A stretch of 64,000 nucleotides of DNA from positions 310,001-374,000 of the forward strand of contig MU008179.1 in the NCBI GenBank assembly GCA_010909165.1. Reading direction: 5' to 3'. This stretch comes from Anthoceros angustus. Its lineage: Eukaryota; Streptophyta; Anthocerotopsida; Anthocerotales; Anthocerotaceae. Below, piece by piece: positions 23,402-35,415 of the stretch (positions are counted from its first letter, which is position 1; each line of letters starts with the position of its first letter). The notes under the pieces were generated by a model. That model saw only the letters and a list, made by a program, of their open reading frames with translations. It ran no database searches and was not told the DNA's origin. Made by a program: the position numbers and the translations under genes.

Positions 23402-24184
23402 ATGGCGGCCGTTCTGCCGTTGGGGTCTTTGAGAATCAGCGCGGGAGTGGAAGCTCCCAGGAGCCTGGCAGCGGGCAGGCCGGGGGCCGAGAGGTCACGA
23501 GCCTGCGGGCTGGCGGGCGTGGAGAGGGCTAGTCTCACCATTTACGCGGGGGAGGGCAGCAGGCAGACCAATGGCATCAGGGTGGCCCAGGTGCTGGACA
23601 TTGTGCGCAAGGCAGTGGACAGGTCGTGGTCTGCAAGGGAGGCCCTGAAGGAGATGTGTGCGGACATGGCGGACACCCGCGCCTTCCGCAACGCCTCCGC
23701 CGTGGCCATGAACGTGCTGCTGGCCATGCCGGCCCTGGCGGAGGAGGAGAAGGGCAAGATCTTTGACTTCAACCTCACGCTGCCGATCATCGCGGTGCAG
23801 TTCTTGCTGCTCATGGTGGCCCTGGACACCATCTGGTTCAAGCCCGTGGCCAAGGTGATGGACGAGCGCGACTCGGCCATCCGGGAGAAGTTGCTGGGAG
23901 TGCGGGACAACTCCGGGGAGATCAAGCGGCTCACGGACGAGGCGCAGGCCGTGATCAAGGCCGCTAGGGTGGAGACCACGCTGGCTCTCAACAAGACCAA
24001 GCGTGAAACCGCGGCGGAGCTGGAGGCCAAACTCAGTGAAACCCGGGCCAGGATCGAAAAGGAGTTGGCCATAGCCTTGGCTAATTTGACGGAGCAGAAG
24101 GAGGACACGCTCAAGTCTTTGGATAAGCAGGTTACGGCTTTGAGTGACGAGATTTTGCAAAAGGTGGTTCCCTTCAAGCTTTAG
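23402..24184 (+). CDS. atpG: ATP synthase subunit b', chloroplastic (CF0-II)
   Basis: A single uninterrupted frame of 260 codons. It encodes the nuclear-coded b' subunit of the chloroplast ATP synthase peripheral stalk, which links the thylakoid membrane F0 sector to F1. Residues 1 to about 100 form a transit region ending in an Ala-rich stretch (NVLLAMPALAEEEKGKIFDF). The membrane segment LPIIAVQFLLLMVALDTIWF and the conserved FKPVAKVMDERD follow, then a long amphipathic coiled coil rich in Glu, Lys and Ala to the end (ILQKVVPFKL). Length and order fit the family. The start is the first in-frame ATG; 11 upstream in-frame codons without ATG are treated as leader. High GC and strong third-position bias set it apart from the flanks. 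Confidence 0.93.
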   Translation: MAAVLPLGSLRISAGVEAPRSLAAGRPGAERSRACGLAGVERASLTIYAGEGSRQTNGIRVAQVLDIVRKAVDRSWSAREALKEMCADMADTRAFRNASAVAMNVLLAMPALAEEEKGKIFDFNLTLPIIAVQFLLLMVALDTIWFKPVAKVMDERDSAIREKLLGVRDNSGEIKRLTDEAQAVIKAARVETTLALNKTKRETAAELEAKLSETRARIEKELAIALANLTEQKEDTLKSLDKQVTALSDEILQKVVPFKL

Positions 24185-24605
24185 GTGGCGGACCATTTCT
24201 GAGTGCACCGAGACTCCTGCGCACGGGACCTTCACTTGTCTGTCTTCTCTTTGTCCGCACCCGGACCTGTTTCCTCGATTAGGAATAGGAAGGCTCACAA
24301 GTAAAAACAAAGAGGCCGAGTTGGATGCCTTTCCCAAATGTGCATCTACTTTGCCTGGCCCCTGTATTTTACGTGAATGCTACATATTGTGTTGTTCACC
24401 CCTCATTCTGATTCAAGGCTACCCAACCTGGCTACATTGTAGGGACTGAGCTGAGTCTGCAGGTTTATCGATTCGCCATCCTGCTAGGAGAAGTGTTGTA
24501 TGCAATCAAGAGACTCCATCTTGCCGAGGGCATACTAGGAAGTCCAATGGATGAAACTGTACATGTGTGAAAGATCTCGAGCATGTAATAATGTACTAAA
24601 CCGAT
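24185..24605. other. Convergent 3' region between ATP synthase b' and cysteine synthase A
   Basis: The plus-strand b' gene and the minus-strand cysteine synthase end towards each other here, so about 420 bp hold both 3' untranslated regions. No further gene is seen. Confidence 0.6.
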
Positions 24606-26225
24606 TCAATCCTGAAAAGTCATGTTCTCGCACTCTTCTTTCACTAAGGCGAAGAGGGAAGTAGAGAGGTATCTCTCGCCAGCACTGGGTAATATGACGA
24701 CGATAAGCTTCCCTTTGTTCTCAGGTCGTTGAGCAATCTAGGAACAGTTGCAAAGTTCTCAAGTTAGGAAACACGCTGGGCAAAAACAGGTGAGGAAGGA
24801 GGACTATACTCACCTTCAACGCTGCGGAGAAGACTGCTCCGGAAGATATGCCCACAAGCAGAGCCTCCTCTTTTGCCAACCTTCGAGCGAAATGGATAGC
24901 CTCCTCCCCGGAAGATGTCACCACTTCATCGAACAAGCTTGTGTCGGTCACTGCTGGAATAAATCCCGGACCCATGCCTTGGATTGGGTGCGGGCCCGGG
25001 GCTCCACCTGCTTGAGGACCACTATTACATGAATCGTCCAGAACTGCTTCTGCACATTTCCTGTCCTCAAAGGTGCCACTATCACATGAAGCATCCAGAA
25101 CTGCTTCTTCTGCATTTTTCCTGTTCTGAAAGCATGGAGAAGCAGGATGGAGGATCTAACCTGACAGAACTGCACTCTCTGTGGGTTCAACGGCCACCAC
25201 TTTAACCTTCGGGTTTTGAGCTTTGAGATATTTTCCTGCACCACTTATGGTACCGCCCGTTCCGCAACCAGCCACCAGAAAATCGACCTTCCCTGCGGTG
25301 TCTCTCCATATCTCCGGTCCTAAAGCAAAAATAGAAACCATCACTTCATCGTAGCTGTGTTTATCGAAAATCCTCATCCATTTACCAGCTCACCCAAGAA
25401 GACTGCAACTAAAGACTACCAGTGCTGACGAAGTGGGCTTCAGCGTTTTTCGGGTTGGAAGGCTGGTCCACCCAGAAAGAGTTGGGAATTATCTCCAACA
25501 GCTCCTTCACCTTGTCTACCATACCTGCAAAGCCCTTGGCTGGATCTGCAAGGTATAGTCACAGTTACCCTACTGCAGCATATAACGCAAGGACGCAACT
25601 GAACCGAAGCTGACCTGTGAGGATCAGCTCTGCTCCATACGACCGGATTAGGATTCGCCGCTCAAAAGAGTAGGAAGCTGGCATGACCACAACTACACGG
25701 TAGCCCTTGAGAGCACCGACAGCAGCCAGGGCGATCCCTGTGTTGCCAGAAGTCATCTCGAGTAGAGTGGTCACCCCAGGTCTTATCAATTGCTCCCTCT
25801 CAGCAGCCTCCACCATGCTGAATAGACATAACAGCTACCCGTGTTGCTTCAAGCACTTCTGAAGCTAGACAGACCACTGTCACAAGGCAAAAATCATAGG
25901 ACCCAAGCCAAACTTACTGCAGAGCCATCCTGTCCTTGAGAGAACAGAAAGGCTGCTGGCCTTCGACTTTCGCAACAATTCTGGCAAATGCACCTTCAGA
26001 TTTGGTGATGTTGTTGATCTCCACAAGAGGTGTGCACCCAATCAGCTGACAACAGACGAAGCAGGTGTAAGCCCACAATCCCACAACAAGCCCTGGCTTG
26101 TTGAGGGGAGGGGGCCTTACCTCGGTCATGTCCTTGGCTATCGTCTCCTTGAGCAGCAGGGGATGCCCATATTTGACAGCATTTTTCTCCAGCTGGCTCA
26201 GCTCTGGGCTTTCCACTGCGGCCAT
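24606..26225 (-). CDS. Cysteine synthase (O-acetylserine (thiol) lyase)-like, gene A
   Basis: Seven exons: 26225-26121, 26045-25918, 25817-25615, 25545-25420, 25319-25161, 25007-24814 and 24737-24606; introns are 69-153 nt with good GT-AG ends, giving 348 codons plus stop in phase. The family makes cysteine from O-acetylserine and sulfide with pyridoxal phosphate. Visible hallmarks are the catalytic-lysine motif CSLKDR, the asparagine loop [31 protein letters not shown], the phosphate-binding [22 protein letters not shown] and [10 protein letters not shown]. Oddities: Met replaces the usual Pro before the loop ([10 protein letters not shown]), and QP replaces the common QF of the QFxNPxN segment. 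No transit peptide is obvious, so it is probably cytosolic. Cyanoalanine synthase or cysteine desulfhydrase activity cannot be excluded. An in-frame upstream extension to 26410 contains ATGs; I chose 26225 by comparison with gene B. Confidence 0.88.
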
Positions 26226-27315
26226 CTTCTCCACCTCCGTGCATTCGTTTCCCTTTTCGATTATTCCCTGCATTTCTTCACGAACAAGCAGCTCCTGTTG
26301 TGGAAAACTGAAGAAACTCGGCTCACCGCGGTCGAGTGTACCGCTGAGGCGACTCATCCCTGCAAAATCAACATCCCGCGCGGGTCTCGAGGTGGTGGGA
26401 CCTACCCTCCTGGACCTCATGGTGACATAACCGCCATGGCAAGTCCATAGGCACCATCCCCCATCAACATGCATGCTAACCGCGCGTGTTCCCAACCGTG
26501 CGATCCGGGTTTCCTACATGCTTGCCGATGCCCGTCGATGCCCGGTATTCGTGCTTCGAATTCTCTTGCGGCATCGGCCGCAATGTTGCCGAACAGGGCT
26601 ATGTGAGGGAAGATAGCGGAGCGAACATCACAGTAGCGAGGTTAAGCGCCCAACGGGCGGATCAGAACTGTGATGGGGTGTTATCGTAAAGTTTTGATCT
26701 TTCATCCAATCTCCTTCTCTCCTTTATGGACATGGCTTCAGTTACGGGCGAGAACCATGAACCATGCGGCCCGGTACTCTGCCACATATCACATATACGA
26801 ACATGCATGCAGCGCGCCACATCTATGGACATGCCATGGCGCGCATGCCACATGACACAAGGGAGCCCGGGCGAGTGGGTCCCACCCGCGCGCATTGATT
26901 TTGAGGGATGAATAGCCTCTAGCGTACCGTACGAGTGCTGCACAGAACCAATTCTGCAAAGAACTCAGAGTTCACATGGGAAGTCGGGGGAATAATGTCC
27001 CGAGAGTTCACATGGAAAGTCGTGGGAATAAAGTCCTGTGTGAAGGGTGACAGATGAAGCTACGAGAAGTTCCGCGCACCTTGATTCAAGTGCATGCTGG
27101 TAGTATGTGCAAGAGTGCAAATGTGTCGAAGGGAGATTCCTAGAAGCTTCAGAGGAGCGGCGGATGAGGCCGTGACGATGTATAAGAACGTGGTCTTGAG
27201 GACCAGAAGCTAAGCTGAAAGCCAACTAAGGGTATGAGAATGACAGGGAAGGAAGAAGAAATTCCTTTAAAACCCCACGGAGAGAACAGCAAGGGTGGTG
27301 TCGTAGGTGGAGATG
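26226..27315. other. Intergenic copy 1 between cysteine synthase genes
   Basis: This is the upstream region of gene A. It is repeated almost completely at about 28000-29057, with differences that are mostly small indels (for example cacatatacg versus catatacg). It contains the paired phrase gagttcacatggaaagtcg/gagttcacatgggaagtcg. No additional gene is supported; the open frames are shared with the copy and have no recognisable domains. Confidence 0.6.
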
Positions 27316-27915
27316 CTAGTCGAGAGAGAAAATGGGCATCTTCTCACATTCATCTTTGATGCTCTCGTATAGGGCCGTGGTGAGGTATCTCTCACCAGCA
27401 CTGGGTAGAACGACGACGATGAGTTTGCCCTCATTCTCTGGTCTTTTGGCTACCTGAAGCGAAATGGATGTGGAAAATGAATGAAGTGAGATGGCTGAGG
27501 AGAAATGAATTAAGCAGGCACGAAGGAGTGATTGCGGAACAACTGGGGAAGCACGTCGGAGCTTACTTTCAGTGCAGAAGCGAAGATTCCTCCAGACGAG
27601 ATCCCACAAGAATGCCTTCCTCTTTTGCAAGCCTAAGGCAAAGCTGGAGAGCTTCTTGACTCGAAGATGGTACGATATCATCGAATACACTAATGTCTGT
27701 GACTGGGGATGAAGCCGGCACCCATTCCTTGCATCAAGTGTGGGCCGGGCTGTCCACCTGTTTGCCGGAGTTACTAGGGTACACTGTCGAACGATACGAT
27801 ACTGAAGCAAGGTGCAAGCAGGATGTGACGAGTTAAATGGAACATGCAACTCACCTGAAAGAATTGCACTTTCTGTTGGTTCGACGGCAATGACTTTCAC
27901 TGCTGGATTCTGAGC
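27316..27915 (-). pseudogene. Truncated extra copy of cysteine synthase gene B exons 5-7
   Basis: It contains a copy of gene B exon 7 (27453-27316, intact), exon 6 (about 27760-27567) and only the end of exon 5 (from [16 protein letters not shown]). The exon 6 copy lacks bases relative to the true exon (gactggggatg versus gacttcggggatg; gatcccacaag versus gatccccacaag), so its frame is broken. At 27915 it is fused directly to a copy of gene A exon 1. It cannot encode an enzyme. It is either a tandem-duplication relic or an assembly duplicate. Confidence 0.8.
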
Positions 27916-28000
27916 CTTGGTGGCATTCTTCTCCAGCTGGCTCAGCTCTGGGCTTTCCACTGCGGCCATCTTCTCCACCTCCGTGCATTCGTTTCCCTTT
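27916..28000 (-). pseudogene. Duplicate of cysteine synthase A exon 1 fragment
   Basis: On the minus strand it repeats the first codons of gene A ([16 protein letters not shown]), then reads directly into gene B exon 5 sequence ([10 protein letters not shown]). The last bases before the junction (ggtggcattcttctccagctg on plus) match gene B exon 1 better than gene A exon 1, so the join lies in sequence common to both genes. Confidence 0.75.
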
Positions 28001-29057
28001 TCGATTATTCCCTGCATTTCTTCACGAACAAGCAGCTCCTGTTGTGGAAAACTGAAGAAACTCGGCTCACCGCGGTCGAGTGTACCGCTGAGGCGACTCA
28101 TCCCTGCAAAATCAACATCCCGCGCGGGTCTCGAGGTGGTGGGACCTACCCTCCTGGACCTCATGGTGACATAACCGCCATGGCAAGTCCATAGGCACCA
28201 TCCCCATCAACATGCATGCTAACCGCGCGTGTTCCCAACCGTGCGATCCGGGTTTCCTACATGCTTGCCGATGCCCGTCGATGCCCGGTATTCGTGCTTC
28301 GAATTCTCTTGCGGCATCGGCCGCAATGTTGCCGAACAGGGCTATGTGAGGGAAGATAGCGGAGCGAACATCACAGTAGCGAGGTTGGCGCCCAACGGGC
28401 GGATCAGAACTGTGATGGGGTGTTATCGTAAAGTTTTGATCTTTCATCCAATCTCCTTCTCTTCCTTTATGGACATGGCTTCAGTTACGGGCGAGAACTA
28501 TGAACCATGAACCATGCGGCCCGGTACTCTGCCACATATCATATACGAACATGCATGCAGCGCGCCACATCTATGGACATGCCATGGCGCGCCACATGAC
28601 ACAGGGAGCGAGTGGGTCCCACCCGCGCGCATTGATTTTGAGGGATGAATAGCCTCTAGCGTACCGTACGAGTGCTGCACAGAACCAATTCTGCAAAGAA
28701 CTCAGAGTTCACATGGGAAGTCGGGGGAATAATGTCCCGAGAGTTCACATGGAAAGTCGTGGGAATAAAGTCCTGTGTGAAGGGTGACAGATGAAGCTAC
28801 GAGAAGTTCCGCGCACCTTGATTCAAGTGCATGCTGGTAGTATGTGCAAGAGTGCAAATGTGTCGAAGGGGAGATTCCTAGAAGCTTCAGAGGAGCGGCG
28901 GGATGAGGCCGTGACGATGTATAAGAACGTGGTCTTGAGGACCAGAAGCTAAGCTGAAAGCCAACTAAGGGTATGAGAATGACAGGGGAAGGAAGAAGAA
29001 ATTCCCTTTAAAAACCCCACGGAGAGAACAGCAAGGGTGGTGTCGTAGGTGGAGATG
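28001..29057. other. Intergenic copy 2 (duplicate of 26226-27315)
   Basis: It is a second copy of the spacer upstream of gene A, ending at the 3' end of gene B. Unit length is about 1.75 kb including the exon fragments. No additional gene is supported. Confidence 0.65.
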
Positions 29058-30682
29058 CTAGTCGAGAGAGAAAATGGGCATCTTCTCACATTCATCTTTG
29101 ATGCTCTCGTATAGGGCCGTGGTGAGGTATCTCTCACCAGCACTGGGTAGAACGACGACGATGAGTTTGCCCTCATTCTCTGGTCTTTTGGCTACCTGAA
29201 GCGAAATGGATGTGGAAAAATGAATGAAGTGAGATGGCTGAGGAGAAATGAATTAAGCAGGCACGAAGGAGTGATTGCGCGGAACAACTGGGGAAGCACG
29301 TCGGAGCTTACTTTCAGTGCAGAAGCGAAGATTCCTCCAGACGAGATCCCCACAAGAATGCCTTCCTCTTTTGCAAGCCTAAGGCAAAGCTGGAGAGCTT
29401 CTTGACTCGAAGATGGTACGATATCATCGAATACACTAATGTCTGTGACTTCGGGGATGAAGCCGGCACCCATTCCTTGCATCAAGTGTGGGCCGGGCTG
29501 TCCACCTGTTTGCCGGAGTTACTAGGGTACACTGTCGAACGATACGATACTGAAGCAAGGTGCAAGCAGGATGTGACGAGTTAAATGGAACATGCAACTC
29601 ACCTGAAAGAATTGCACTTTCTGTTGGTTCGACGGCAATGACTTTCACTGCTGGATTCTGAGCCTTGAGATATCTTCCCGTTCCACAAATGGTTCCACCG
29701 GTGCCTGCTCCTGCTACAAGAATATCAACTTTCCCCGCGGTATCTCGCCATATCTCGGGTCCTGAGGAAGTCAGGACCAATAATGTAGTTTGTGAGTGTA
29801 CCAAGAATACCACGATATGGTTGCGTGGCAGGAGGAGGAGGCTAAACTTAAGCTACCTGTGCTGAGAGAATGAGCTTCAGGGTTCTTGAGATTGGAGGCC
29901 TGATTCACCCAAAAAGCGTTGGGAACGGTCTCCAACAGGTTGTTTAATATCGACTCCATATATTGGAAACCCTTAGACGCATCTACACGTCAAGAGAGCC
30001 CCTTCTTCAATAGGTCTTTCGAAGAAGCAGCAAGAATCAGCCACACCTGGCACAGACACACTGTACGGTGTATTATGCGAAGGCACGAACCTGCAAGAAC
30101 CAGCTCTGCTCCAAAGGCTCGGATGAGGATTCGGCGCTCCATGGAGCACGTGGCGGGCATGACCAGAACCACCTTGTAGCCCTTGACAGCACCGACAGCA
30201 GCCAGGGCGATTCCGGTGTTCCCAGCCGTCATTTCCAGCAGAGTGGTGACTCCCGGTGTGATCAACTTGTCTCTCTCAGCGCATTCCACCATGCTGCACA
30301 GCCGCCCCCACTTGCATTCCTGAACAGTGAATTCATGTCTCGCTGACAGGCATCTGAATTCCGTGTCTGAGACTTACTGGAGAGCGATCCTGTCTTTCAC
30401 CGAGCAGAAAGGCTGCTGGCCTTCCAACTTCACCACAATTCTGGCGAGCGCACCCTCCGCCTTCGTGATGTGATTGATCTCCACCAGAGGTGTCCATCCG
30501 ATCAGCTGTCCGCCACATACAGTGACAGCAGTGAGCAGACAAGGTGGGTCGAATCCGCAACTCCAGACGGGATCAGAACCAGACACGAAACGCACCTCGG
30601 TCATGTTGCTTGCAATCCTTTCCTTGAGCTCCAGAGGCTGCTGATACTTGGTGGCATTCTTCTCCAGCTGAAAGAGAGGGTG

Positions 30683-30723
<41 letters not shown>

Positions 30724-30793
30724 GAGAGCCGCTTCCACCCTCCTCGATGGACAAGCTCTCCAACTTCGTCTCCGCCACACTCTCACTCGCCAT
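29058..30793 (-). CDS. Cysteine synthase (O-acetylserine (thiol) lyase)-like, gene B
   Basis: Seven exons: 30793-30596, 30505-30378, 30293-30091, 29982-29857, 29761-29603, 29505-29312 and 29195-29058, giving 381 codons plus stop. Exons 2-6 have exactly the lengths of those in gene A (128, 203, 126, 159 and 194 nt), so the two are tandem paralogues. Motifs include CSVKDR, TAGNTG (Ser to Ala in the substrate loop), [30 protein letters not shown] and VGISSG. The loop is again preceded by Met. The amino terminus has a Ser-Gly repeat ([11 protein letters not shown]) from a ggagcc microsatellite, absent from gene A. The Ala in TAGNTG could change acceptor-substrate specificity. Probably cytosolic. 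Confidence 0.88.
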
Positions 30794-32132
30794 TTTCGCT
30801 CCAAGCGAATGGGAATGTCCTCGGACTCAAGGAACGAGACTGGATGAGCGGGAAAGGAGCAACATGGAAACCACGAATCCCGATCCTCAAAGTCCGCCCT
30901 TGAGCTCACTCTCAACATTCCACGCAGCTTCGTCTCACGTTGGAGCTCGGAGCCAAACTGACTCAGCGTTTATTTGTAGCGGACTACTGACTCGGCATTT
31001 TTAAGCACCCATGGCTGCTCACAAGTGGATAGGAATCTACCTACGTACTTTACGTAGTGTACACTGCGTGCATATTATTACATACTGTACATTGTAGTGG
31101 ACTAATAGGAAATTGGTGAGATGGCATGGACTACTGGGGTATTTAATCCTGTTTGCTTCCATAATTTCGCACCTCACCCTCACTCGAGACCTAGAAATGG
31201 TGACTATATATATCCTCGTATAACTTTTCTGTACTATTTCGTTCAAAGTGTAAAATAATAAAAGAAATTTATTTTAATTAATAATTAAAATGAATTTAAT
31301 CTATATAAACTAAATATTAAAATATTAAAATATTAAGTATTTTAATATACTTATAAATTTATAAAATAAATATAGATATATATTGATCTGTATGGATATA
31401 TATATATATGCAATATTATGATTGAAAATATACACATAGATTCAATTAATAAAAATATTTTTGTACTCTGGATTTTTGTTATCTTATCTAACATTAACGT
31501 GATCTCTATTCATCAAAAGAATAGGTTCAAAACCATTTCCTTTAAGGCAGTGACATTCAAACATCGAGCTCATTTAGAATTTGATACTAGGATAGGGTGT
31601 CCCTGTTTCAATGGCCTTAGAACCGCCTAAATGAAGTCTCGTTTCTTGTAAGCCCGTTTCCCTTGAAGTGACATCCAAACAGTGAGTTTATTGGAATTCC
31701 ACAATCAAACCAGACTAGACCTAGGGTTTAGGCCCTGATTGGGACCGTAACGGCCGCTCCCATGTGTTCCAATTAGGAAGGGTAGACTGTATGTGGAAAC
31801 TGCAATAGACAGCAACGCGGCGTCATCAAGACCTCCCTCGGGAGTTATCCGAGTGAGACCCCCGAGTGAGTGGACTTGATTGATGAATGAAAATTGAGTG
31901 GAAAAAGACCTTGTCCAGTAGCGAACTTCCGCCAGGCCACCCAACTGACGCACCTAATCACTCCAATGCTCCAGCGAGCCAGTCAAAGTGGACCATTTTT
32001 GTCGCCCAACTGTACACTCCCCACGTCCTGTACACTACCTCAAATCAAACTGGTGACGCAGAACAGTGTACATGGTTTTACAGTACGAGTACACTGAAAT
32101 ATGAGGACTAGCTAGCACAATACATCCTCAGC
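30794..32132. other. Spacer between cysteine synthase B and the MUN-domain gene
   Basis: It contains the upstream region of gene B, then very AT-rich DNA (31240-31480). Two imperfect copies of a 'cagtgacattcaaacatcgagctcat' type motif occur (31547 and 31667), which may be termini of a small DNA transposon. Near 32010-32095 tgtacact-type octamers recur several times. No gene is supported. Confidence 0.5.
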
Positions 32133-35100
32133 CTACAGCTTCTTCGGGAGATTGTAAGTCTTCTTCAGAAAATTGGAAGCTCTGTCGTCAGCTCTATAGC
32201 ACAAAACTCGCAACACTGTGTTAGCATCAGATGGGCTGAATTGCCCAATTGTGCTGGGTAAGGGAGGGGGTACACCTTTCGATCCTTTACCCTGAGAATA
32301 CTGACTGTTGGCTGCCTTGAAGTTTTCTATCAGCTCCTCTGTGTCCACAGAAAAAAGGCTTAAGATCCTCACGACTGGTAACGCCACGTTTTCCACCATG
32401 TCCTCCGACAAGCCATCGCCATCTGCCTTGAACAAGTCTTTGAAGGAAGTCAAGTCTTCCTCCAGCATATCAGCATCGCTGACTGTGAAAGTCCGGGAAG
32501 GACCACCAGCTAACAATACTAGCAAAAACGCCTCAAAACACGCCCGCATAAGCTCCACAACTGCTTTATTACGCAATCCTTTTGTCACCGTGTCTGCAAG
32601 GATTCCCAATATTGGGTCCAGCTTGTCAATCACCCGATTTACTCTTGAGTTTTCCACTCCTCCGACATACAGACTATCCCAGAAGGCTTTGCGCAAATCC
32701 ACAAATACAATCCTGTAGGCACTTATTTCACAAAGCCTTTGAATACCATCCTGGAGGGATCTTCTAGCAGCCTCAAATCGGATTTCAGTCCCTGCTTTAG
32801 ATGGTGGTGGTGCTGATCCTTTTCCCTGTTTTCTAAGGGATGAAGGAGCCTCTTGCCAACCATATCGTACCCTCTTCTCTATGAACTCCAGTTCAGACTG
32901 CAAATGGTGGAGGGTGTTGATGCGGACGCACATACGTTCCAAGTTCCCCTCCATCTCTCTGCTGTTGTGTGTCCCATCAATTGGCTCCACCGGGACTTTG
33001 TTCTTCCTGCTAACAAATTTAACAGACAATCTGAAGTGTTCCTTCTTGCATCGGGTTAGAGCTGGGAGAGGAGGAATCATCTCACTCTTCGATCCTGCAA
33101 GTCAGCAGGTCATAAGGCTTAAACATTCACAAAGTCTCATTCCACTACCTGCAAAAACCACCCAAGCCCCATCCAAATGCAATTGCTTCTTCACCATTCT
33201 TACCGCATGCTGTCACAGCTTGTGTTGCATAGCTTGCTAGAGCACGATCGACGCCAGCTACTAACTTGTCAAGAAGATCTGGGAATGATGCTAGGGGCAT
33301 AGAAAAATACGCATCCAAAGTTTCCTCCACTATCCTGAGTACTTCCACAACAGATGGAGCATATTTTTCTCGAACTGCCCTAGGATTCCAATCCTAAAAT
33401 AGGGCAGCATTTCAGAAACGAGTAAAGGTAGCATATGCAGACCTTAGCTGCACAAATTCACAGAAAGCATACCTCTTGTTGTGCACTTCTATCAACCCAC
33501 TCCACCAAGCGATCCAGACGATCTTGAATCCACGTCTCAGCCATGGACTTTATAGCAGTGTCTGCCTCATAAGGTGGCATCTCTCTAATTATTGCCTTCC
33601 CACCATCCTCCGAGAAAAGAGCATCTCCAACAGCTATTGTTATTAGTTCCTTCTCCAAATTATCTGCTGCAGACAGAACTTGGACAACATCTGGAGTAGG
33701 GAAAGCTGTTTTTGACAGAAACTGCTTAAACTCCCGCCCATAGCAAGCATGCAACGTAGCTGCAGCTACACCAGCCGGGAAAGGATGCCATATTTTGAGG
33801 ATGGGACTGAAGTCGTTGCGCTCCGACACTGCGAGGCGCTCAATGTCCTCTGCAAGGACTACAAGAGCAGGACTTGGTGTGCCTCCCTTGGATGACCTTC
33901 TCTTGGCATCCACGGACTCCATCATCTGCATTTTGATCCAATATTCACCCAAAATAAAGCAGGTCAGTACGAAAGCTGAGTATCAGCAACAGAAGTTCTC
34001 TTAGGCCCAAGGATATCTCACCTGTGCAAAAGCTGTTCTAAGTGTCGAGCGTATGTACATGTCAATCCTACTCATTACAACGTCCATTTCATCTCTCCTT
34101 TGGCGACGATGCTGTTCTTTGGACGTGATGTCACTCAAAATCTTGGCAGCTGCTGTCGCCACAGAGACTGTATGTTCTAATAGAACCCCAGATCCGGCTG
34201 GAAAGGCCTCACGGTAGGCCAGAAGCCGTTTCTCACACCAGGCTTGCACAGTGCTCAATACTGAGCTAAGAAGCTGATTATGATAACCTGCAAGCTTGGT
34301 TTGTGCAACACTCTTGCCCACGTCAGACATCTGCAGGGCTGCAGCTTCAAGCAGCTCAAGCTGATTCTGACCAGTTATCACAAACTGGCGGAAGAGAACC
34401 CACATGAAAAGGACATCGTGGGCCACTTGGTCTAAACCTAGTATACTCCAAGTCCTCTTCACAAGCTCTAAAATATCATCGACCTCATCTATGACAACGG
34501 TGTTGTCTAGAGTATCAAAGCAGGCCAACAACATTGTCTCATAGATGTGAACATTGAATGGAAACCCATCTGCCCAATGACACTCATTACTGCTCACATC
34601 ACCTGTCAGACTTCTTCCAGCTTTGGCTAACGCAGCACTCCTGAGGGCTTGCAAAACCTCACTGTTTTTCCCCGATTCCATAGGATGATCATGGACTGCT
34701 TGCAGCGCTTGCTTCAACCGTACTGTCAAGCTGTTGGGGACATCCTGTACTGCAGAATGCAGGATAAGGCCTGCGTCCAGCACCTTGACCTGCCGTTTAT
34801 GCCAGAGCTGATATTGCGCATTGTAGGGGAAGTCAGATGCACTGATGTGCTGCAAGAGCTCCAGAGGTACTACCATAGCATCTGACCGGCGGCCCACCTG
34901 ATAAGTCCAACAACACTGTAAACTTCAAAAAAAGACTCATGCACAACAGCTCCTCATCTTAGGTTGGGCTCAAAGATTTCTAACAGTAAACCTTTTGCCT
35001 GCTGTTCAGGGCATGAATTCCATACCTGTGAGGCAGCAGCACGAGACAATGCTTTCCTTGTGTGTGCATCAAAATCGTCCGAGACATCAAATTGCAGCCG

Positions 35101-35415
35101 CAAAATATCTGTAGGAGTGGTATATTTTCTTCTGCCTGAAGTCGAATTGTACAGGTCCTTACTACTCCTTGATTTGAGACCTAGCGCCTTTTTCACCCGG
35201 CTAACAGTGGCCGAAGTGATGGACTTATCGTGATACCGGGGAGAGGAAATCGACGTCGACCTTACCCCCAATGTTGTTCTTGCACTCACGGCTGGACCAC
35301 AGGCAGCTATTACAATCTCGTACGCAATTTCTCTCAGATCCTCCTCCGTAAACTCAACATGCAAAGGCTTCAGAGGATCCTCCAGATCTGACTTGATGGA
35401 GCCAGATACTGCCAT
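32133..35415 (-). CDS. DUF810 / MUN-domain protein (plant unc-13 homologue family)
   Basis: Five exons: 35415-35026, 34897-34022, 33925-33473, 33393-33204 and 33094-32133; introns are 79-128 nt and phases agree, giving 956 codons plus stop, close to plant homologues. The family resembles Munc13-type MUN tethering proteins and includes PATROL1, which acts in membrane traffic to the plasma membrane. Diagnostic stretches in order: SRVKKALGLKSRSS, VVPLELLQHI, CHWADGFPFNVHIYE, WHPFPAGVAAATLHACYG, EDGGKAIIREMPPYEA, DWNPRAVREKYAPSV, PPLPALTRC, VCVRINTLHH-like, LLVLLAGGPSRTFT, and the terminal RVLCYRADDRASNFLKKTYNLPKKL in which FLKKTYNLPKKL is nearly invariant. The start is the first ATG after an in-frame stop just upstream of 35553. 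No signal peptide or membrane segment is seen. Confidence 0.9.

Noticed and set aside
23495-24337. 280-codon minus-strand frame
   Set aside because: Antisense shadow of the ATP synthase b' gene, with His/Leu/Arg-rich content typical of such shadows.
27316-28164. 282-codon cysteine synthase-like minus-strand gene
   Set aside because: It is a chimera of gene A exon 1, part of gene B exon 5 and unspliced intron and frameshifted exon 6; it lacks the catalytic lysine and most of the fold.
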